NCBI RefSeq assembly: GCF_036850765.1
Contig: NC_089495.1
Coordinates: 123,589,033-123,653,032 of the forward strand
DNA length: 64,000 nucleotides
Source of the DNA: Saccopteryx bilineata
Taxonomy: Eukaryota > Chordata > Mammalia > Chiroptera > Emballonuridae
Direction: 5' to 3'
The position numbers and the translations under genes were made by a program. The notes under the pieces were generated by a model. That model did not search any database. It was given only the letters and a program-made list of their open reading frames with translations, and was not told where the DNA came from. Positions 54,761-64,000 of the stretch are shown here, in pieces (the first letter of the stretch is position 1; every line of letters starts with the position of its first letter).

Positions 54761-55608
54761 ATGTTTTCTTTTTGCCACAGGCTCAGGTATGATGCTACCT
54801 CCTTTCAAGAAGCGTGGACGAGGGCTGTCCGGGTTAGGGAAGTAGGAAGGTCATGTCACCTGAAGTACTGGCTGAGGCTTCCTGGGTGAGGTTCCCACTA
54901 TGGCCAGTAGGGGTTGCTGTGGGACCGTGTGGCCAGGACTGCTTGGTGGGCAGGAGCCGCAGACTCCGCATTCCCATTTCTGACACCCCATTGCTCACAG
55001 CCTGAGCAGGTCAGGGGGAGCTGACCCAGAAGCTCGGCTCTTTGATGACAGGGCTATCCCTGAGTGTACAGCACAAAACAAAACCCCTGAACCCAGCCTG
55101 CAGCCCACTTGTGGAAACCTGGGTCCTGCCCAGCATCACCCGTGGACCTAGGGTTCCCCCCGCCCTGCAAACATCATGCCTAGCTCAGGTCTGGGGTGAA
55201 TCATTCATTTTCAATGTCCTCTCTCTTAGGGTGTGGAGTGGGAAGAATCTTTCTCAAGGGCTACACTGCAAAATAAGTTGCTTGGGCTGGTTTAGAGGCC
55301 CCTTCACCACGTGTAAGCCAACTGAAGTGAAATTGGGTAGGGGATAGTTTTTTCCAGAGACTATCCCCGGCCCTGACTGCCATGCCCCACAGTCACAGTC
55401 CCCACAACCACTCTGGCTCTGGTTCGGTCACTGTTCACCTGCCCACCTGCAAGGCCCAGGACCTGGTAGGCCTGCTGGGTTGCTCCCATTTCCCTTTCCC
55501 TAGCCCTCTGCCTCCTGAGATCACCCTGTTCATTCATCTCCCATCCTTGTTCCACCTCTGCCCCCCTCTCTCTAGACCCATGGCTCATCTAGGCCTGTCC
55601 ACCCTTTT

Positions 55609-55767
55609 TTATTTATTTATTTATTTTAGAGAGGAGAGAGAGAGAGGAGGAGGAGCAGGAAGCATCAACTCCCATATGTGCCTTGACCAGGCAAGCCCAG
55701 GGTTTTGAACCGGCGACCTCAGTGCTCCAGGTCGATGCTTTATCCACTGCGCCACCACAGGTCAGGC
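55609..55767 (-). repeat. tRNA-derived SINE, CCTGACCTGTGG-head type
   Basis: Flanked by TGTCCACCCTTT on both sides. Confidence 0.9.
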
Positions 55768-55928
55768 AATGTCCACCCTTTCATCTTCTCTTTTCCCTCC
55801 CTGCTTCTGACCGCCTGACAGCTGCTCTCCTGAGCAAGTCCAGGTGCCCAGCACTGTGGCGCACACCTTCCTCCTCTTCCTCCAGGCACCTGCCTTGCAA
55901 GGCAGACCTCATGTTCACTCCTTCTTTT

Positions 55929-56107
55929 ATTTTATTTTTTTAAATATTTTACTTACTGATTTTAGAGGGAAGAGAGAGAGAAAGGTGGGAGGAGGAGCAG
56001 GAAGCATCAATCCATAGTTGTTTCCCATATGTGCCTTGACCAGGGCCTGGAACCAGCAACCTCAGTGTTCCTGGGCAATACTCCATCCACTGCTCCACCA
56101 GAGGCCA
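55929..56107 (-). repeat. tRNA-derived SINE, CCTGACCTGTGG-head type, diverged
   Basis: ACTTACTGATTTTAGAGGGA, GAGCAGGAAGCATCAATCCA, and a degraded head (CCACCAGAGGCCAG). Confidence 0.7.
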
Positions 56108-56760
56108 GAACACTCCTATTTTCACTCAGAGGTGACTGCGGCTCAGAAAGCCTGAGTGGTTTGCCCCAGGTCACACAGCATTTAGGACAGTCTGACCCCG
56201 AGCCTGGCACTCTGTCTTGCCGCCGTCCTCTCTGCGTTGCACTTGTATTTCAGTTCACACAGCTCACTCTTGGCCTGCGCACTGGTTTTGCTTTCTAAGG
56301 GTGGTATTTATTCTTTGGATTTCTGTTGCGTACTTTGGTTGTGCTAGGCCCAGCAGATGAGGGCACAGCCTTCACTCAGGGAGTTCACGGTCTGGGAGAC
56401 AAGACTTTTCCTGTGTGTTAGCTGAATCTTCCCGGGCAGCTGGCAGCCCTCCCAAGGGGCAGAGGCTGCTTCCTGCCCCTCCTGCAGCCCACCCAAGGAT
56501 GGTGACCTCTGGGTCCCTCTTCCTCTGGGAATTGATGCTGCTGACTGTTGCCTCCATTGTGCGTGGGGGCTGGGCAGGCCTGACCCCAGGCTGTGGGTGC
56601 AGCATTGAGGGCTTGGGAAGGGGGTCTGGGAGGTGAGAGTGCAGGGAAGGTGTTGGGATGGGATTTTAGACTAAAAGCATACTTCCTTCCCCCAACACCC
56701 AAGAATTGACCCCCGCATATAACTTGAGCAGCAGGCCAGGCCCTGGGCCCAGAAGACAGA

Positions 56761-56867
56761 GGCCCTTCTTTCTAGACATCCCTTCTTTCTAGACATCTCT
56801 TCCTTCCTTCTAGACATCTCTTCCTTCTTTCTAGACCTCTCTTCCTTCTTTCTAGACATCTCATCCT
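56761..56867. repeat. Short tandem repeat of a 19-21 base unit
   Basis: About five copies of a CATCTCTTCCTTCTTTCTAGA-like unit (strictly polypyrimidine on the plus strand), just beyond the 3' end of CYGB. Confidence 0.85.
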
Positions 56868-57162
56868 GTCCTCACCAAAAGATTTCCAAAACAGAAAATT
56901 AAAGCCTCGTTACTTTTTAAAATAAGCACAGACACCCTACCCCCCCACCCCCAGAGCCCAGCTTCCAGTCTCCAGCCTGGTGCTCCTGACTAACCAGGTG
57001 AGTGCCCCCAACTCCGAGGGGTCCACGACTAGCCAAGGCTGACACAAAGGTTGGAGGAGAGGGAGGGAGGCTTCCAAGAAAAAGGCCGAAGCCTTGAACT
57101 AAGGAAAGCAGATGGCAGGAAAAGACAGAATGAGCAGGCACAGACACAGGAAGAGGAGTGTG

Positions 57163-57168
57163 TTTAAT
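57163..57168 (-). terminator. CYGB: CYGB polyadenylation signal ATTAAA
   Basis: ATTAAA on the minus strand 1.2 kb after the stop, the best candidate in the expected range. Confidence 0.45.
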
Positions 57169-57892
57169 GACATGGCTGGGTCTGGTTACAAACGGCAGAA
57201 ACTACAAAAGGAGGGCAGGTAGTTACATGGGTGGCTGCACGAGGGTGGGATAGGATGGCACAGGCACAAGTCACAGCAGCAAAACATCCTTGAGGACGAC
57301 ACATGTGACCAAGGGGCACACACAGGAGTAGTCCCCAGCAACTCTGACCCAGATGGATGGACAGGACCCACTGCCAGCCAGTGGCCAGGAGGGGCAAGGG
57401 AGGGAAGGCCCTGGGCCCTCAGAGCTCCAGGATGAGATGGAGGCCTCTGGTCCTGTCATCCTTGTCCCTCCTCCTGCCGGGGCTGCTTTAGTGGCAAAGG
57501 CAGACAGGGCTGGTGTTTGAGGTTTCTTTACCATGGCCTCTCCCCCAGCACAGTCATCTGGTCCAGGACTTCTGGAGCCTCTGTCTGCCCTTGCCTGCTT
57601 TGGAGCAAGGCAGGGAGGCATACACCTCCCTTTGTGTGGGGCAAAGGTGGGGAGAGCCACATTCTTCTTACCCAGAGCAGAAAGAAATGTGAGGACCCAG
57701 GCAGGCCCTTGGATCATCCCAACTCTGCCTACAGGCCTAGATCCTCTCTGTGCTAATGTGGGCCCCCCTATTTCTGCCAGGACATTCTGTTCTCTGCCCA
57801 GAAGCAGGACCAGGATCCTACCTGCCCCCTGCGACAAGCAGAACCAAGGCTCCACATGAGCCTCCAGGCCCCGCAGATACACGTTATAAATG

Positions 57893-57955
57893 TGTGTATA
57901 TATATATTTATATAGATTGTATATAGAATATATTTGTATATATGATAGATATGTG
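57893..57955. repeat. TA-rich simple repeat in CYGB 3' UTR
   Basis: Imperfect TATATA/TGTATA run. Confidence 0.8.
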
Positions 57956-58364
57956 TGCATGGTTTTCTAGATAGGTGGTGTGGAGACCTGCATGCTGGCC
58001 AGGCAGAGAGAATCAGGGCTGGTGCCCTTCTGCAGTAGCTCATAGACCCAACACGATGCCAATGCCGGCCAGCCTCTCAGCTGGGTCTCGAACAGTGAGT
58101 AGAAAAGCTAAGAGTGGGCCTGGCTCTTCAAGAAAGAAGGGTCCCCCACCCCCACAGGCACCTGCCGCCAACTGGGTCAGCATCCAGTGCCACCTCCCAG
58201 CGGCTCCAGGGGCACTACGGCCAAGGCAGAGGCCTCTTTCCAGGAAGATGAGTCAGGGATTCTTCCAGCTTCCTTGGCACCCAGAAATGGAGGGTCATGG
58301 AGGGTCTTCAGAACTCGGCCTTCTGCTCAAGGTGCTTCCAGGGAGGGGGAAGACAGGAGGGGCC

Positions 58365-61615
<3,251 letters not shown>

Positions 61616-61659
61616 CTACACACCCTTCAAGGCCAGCTCCTGGCATAGCTGAGAGAATA

Positions 61660-61870
61660 ACTGCTTCAGTTCTGGAATCACAGGCCAATGTGACCCCGGC
61701 AAGTTAGTTAACTTTTCTGAGCCTCAGTTTCCTCTTCCATGAAATGGGCATCACTGTTCCTATCTTGAGAGCTGTAGTGAGGATAAAATCAGAAACCGCA
61801 GTGTGGAGTCCTCAGCGGAGTGTGAACACAGGGGCTCAGGAAATGCCAGCTGTACGAATGATCAAGTTAG
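61660..61870 (+). repeat. MIR element
   Basis: AATGTGACCCCGGCAAGTTA, CTTTTCTGAGCCTCAGTTTC and GAAATGGGCATCACTG follow the MIR consensus. Confidence 0.75.
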
Positions 61871-62179
61871 AGAGCTCTTTGTAAACAAAGTGAGGAGGAC
61901 AGATTGAGGTCGGTCTCCCCACCAAGAAGGAAAAGATAAGATGCAGTCCTTCTCCTCCCAGCTCCCTCTCTTCCCTCTTGGCCCCCCTGCCTCCCTCCTC
62001 AGCCTGCTGTAAATATCAACTGATTGATTTTATCTGCCTGGCAGGGTTCTGTAATTACTTCACTCCTGTTCATCTTACCTCTCTGACAGTCCAGGTCTCT
62101 CTAGCTCCTGCCCCTAACCCCTCCAGTTTACCTGAAATGATCTACCACTTTCATTAAGTATAGATTCTATAATCTTCAT

Positions 62180-62345
62180 ACAACCTCAGGGTGTTCCACG
62201 GACCAGCACCAGTCCATGGACTCGTGGTTGGAAAACACTGCATTACATCACTCTCATGCCCAGAAACATCCAGCAGTTTCCTACTGTTTACCAGATACAA
62301 TAAAAACTCCTTAACCTGACATTCTAGCCTTCTTACAAACTGTCC
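62180..62345 (+). repeat. MER5B-like and L2-like fragments
   Basis: GTGTTCCACGGACCAGCACC is MER5B-like; CTCCTTAACCTGACATTCTA after it is L2-like. Confidence 0.5.
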
Positions 62346-64000
62346 ATCCATGGATGTGTCCACACCCCTTCTCCAGCATCACGCCCACGTTGCCCCCACA
62401 CCTGAGCCATTGACCTTCAGCCCAACAGCTTCGCTCACCTTTGGCAGAAGTCCTTGGGCATGTCGGCCTTCCTTTCCACACAGTGGAATGCCTTTCCTAT
62501 GTCAGACTTTCCTCTCCCTGGGCACCAGGCTGGCCCAGGACTACTGATTTCCCCACAAGGCCATTAGTAGGTTACCTGCCACCTTCTACTGGGCTCTGCA
62601 GCCCAAGGTCAGAGCCAGGGTCTCACGCGCCCTGTGACCCATCACCCCAGTGCAGGCCCTGCAGTCCACGGTGATGCTGACAGCCAAGGCTGGACACCAC
62701 AGGAGGTACATGCACAGACTCACTTGAAACTTATATAACTTAACTGAAGCCTCAGAAAAATCAATGGAGTGTCTTGAGTCTGTCTTTTCAGGTTGTTTCA
62801 TATTTTGGAGTGTCCCCCCCACCCCTTTGTGATCAGAGAGCTGATCATTTGCCGAAACAGCCCTTAGGCCAAGAGGTGAAGTCTCAGACCTGACAGCTAG
62901 CACAGAAGCAGAAAGGGCAGCTGACCCAGGCCACCCCAGCAGGGAAAGCTGCTGATGGCAGGGGAGTGTCCAGGACACTGTCTGTGTGGAGACCAGGGAG
63001 GGCCCCTCTCCGAGGCCAAGTCTGCAAAAGTGTGAGAAGAAGTCTCTTCCCATTTGCTATTTCACAGAGATGCTGGGGAGGCAATGGGTCTGAAAACACA
63101 TTGGTTTTTCTCTGGCAAAGCATTGTATTGAAGGACAAACATGGAACCCCCGGTCCTTAATGAGGACCTCAGACTTTGGGGTTTTACGTTGCAATAAAAA
63201 TAATGGTTTCTATTGACCTGGGACGTTACACTGTGCAAAGCATCTCCACCTGTTATTTAACTACCACAACTAAGTCGTATGTCTGGTTTACTGATGAGGA
63301 AATCCTGGAGAATATATATTGAACATTGAAAACTTACTATGTGATCTTATTAACTGTTACAATATCCTCTCAGGCTTTGGCAGTTTTATCCCCACCTTCT
63401 GGATTAGGAACTGATGCCCAAGGTTGCCCAGGGAAGTTGGTGGTAGGGCCAGGAAGGCGCCTGGCAGTCCCTGCTTTGCCAGTTTCCCCATACTGCAGTA
63501 CGGTGGTGGTAGGAGGGTAACCTGGCACCCAGGTCAGTTTCCCACTGCAACAACCAGGACCAGGTTATGGCTCAGAGGAACGACAGTCCCAGAGAACCCC
63601 TGTTCTGTGTCAGAGGATTCTGGGGGCCACATGCTCTGCTCCTCCGTTCTGGCTTCACTCCCAGTCCCTTGTTTATTCCCAATCTCTCCATCCAGGCCTG
63701 TGCTGCTGGGGAGCAGCCTCGGCAGCCAGCCTTGGGGAGTTTCTCAGCTCCCAGGGGCATCTGGGCTTCCAGGAGAGCCTGAAATAGGCTTGTCTGAGTG
63801 TGAGGGGGAAGGTGGCAGTTACAACCAGGAGCATGGGTGGGTGTTCCCTCTCCATCTCCTGTCTCCTCCTGGGCAGGGAGCGGAGGTGTGGAGTCTGGCT
63901 CAGATGCCCAGGCAGCTTCTCCATTGCCACCAGCATTGTGGCTGCTCACTCCTGGGCTGGGGGGGGGGGTTAGGAGTGCCTCCGGCTTCAGTCCAGTAGG

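Larger units (their letters stand above)
29701..57140. other. RHBDF2-CYGB intergenic region
   Basis: About 27 kb with no supported host gene apart from the COX6A1 retrocopy. Segments 29.7-31.3, 33.2-33.5, 40.7-41.6, 42.8-43.4, 46.0-46.6, 49.2-49.6, 51.2-51.7, 53.2-53.5 and 54.8-55.6 kb are largely non-repetitive by eye, and I see no coding gene in them. The rest is repeats listed separately. Confidence 0.6.
57145..58364 (-). other. CYGB: CYGB 3' UTR (probable extent)
   Basis: Non-coding sequence after the CYGB stop, about 1.2 kb, ending near an ATTAAA (plus-strand TTTAAT 57163-57168). It includes a TATATA-rich stretch at 57893-57955. Length fits the known CYGB transcript; the end is inferred. 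Confidence 0.55.

Overview
This is mammalian nuclear DNA, almost certainly from a bat. Multi-exon vertebrate genes with GT-AG introns sit in a dense field of tRNA-derived SINEs of the bat VES type, roughly 50 copies. There are also recent-looking hAT DNA transposons with intact 8-bp target duplications, and hAT activity of this kind is characteristic of vesper and related bats among mammals. The long SINE type with a GCCCTGGCC head resembles what I remember from sac-winged bats (Emballonuridae), but I hold that lineage guess loosely.

The window matches human 17q25.1 in gene order and orientation: AANAT (+), RHBDF2 (-), CYGB (-). Bases 1-122 are the end of the last coding exon of AANAT, the pineal melatonin-rhythm enzyme. 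RHBDF2 (iRhom2) runs leftward from a CpG-rich promoter near 29.4-29.6 kb. Its coding exons lie at 11888-2213 and its 3' UTR ends near 1.3 kb, convergent with AANAT. All 16 coding exons were placed. Together they would give about 826 residues, close to the shorter human isoform, except for a one-base insertion at 5579-5583 that breaks the frame in this assembly. Intron 1 (about 11.9-29.4 kb) and the RHBDF2-CYGB intergenic stretch (about 30-57 kb) hold no convincing host gene and are mostly SINEs, L1, L2 and MIR fragments, solo LTRs and hAT elements. CYGB (cytoglobin) occupies the right end on the minus strand: exons 4, 3 and 2 lie at 58365-58398, 60718-60881 and 61172-61403, and exon 1 is beyond the window.

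The most striking non-gene structure is at 34571-40688. Two hAT elements lie back to back, separated only by their two abutting 8-bp target duplications. The first contains L1, SINE and LTR insertions. The second contains a solo LTR, two SINEs, remnants of a hAT transposase and a processed copy of COX6A1. A shorter relative of the second hAT at 15654-16705 carries the same LTR at the same base, so the LTR was in the element before it moved. I found no CRISPR array, operon or other prokaryote-type system. The interest of the window lies in transposon history and in the RHBDF2 reading-frame lesion.
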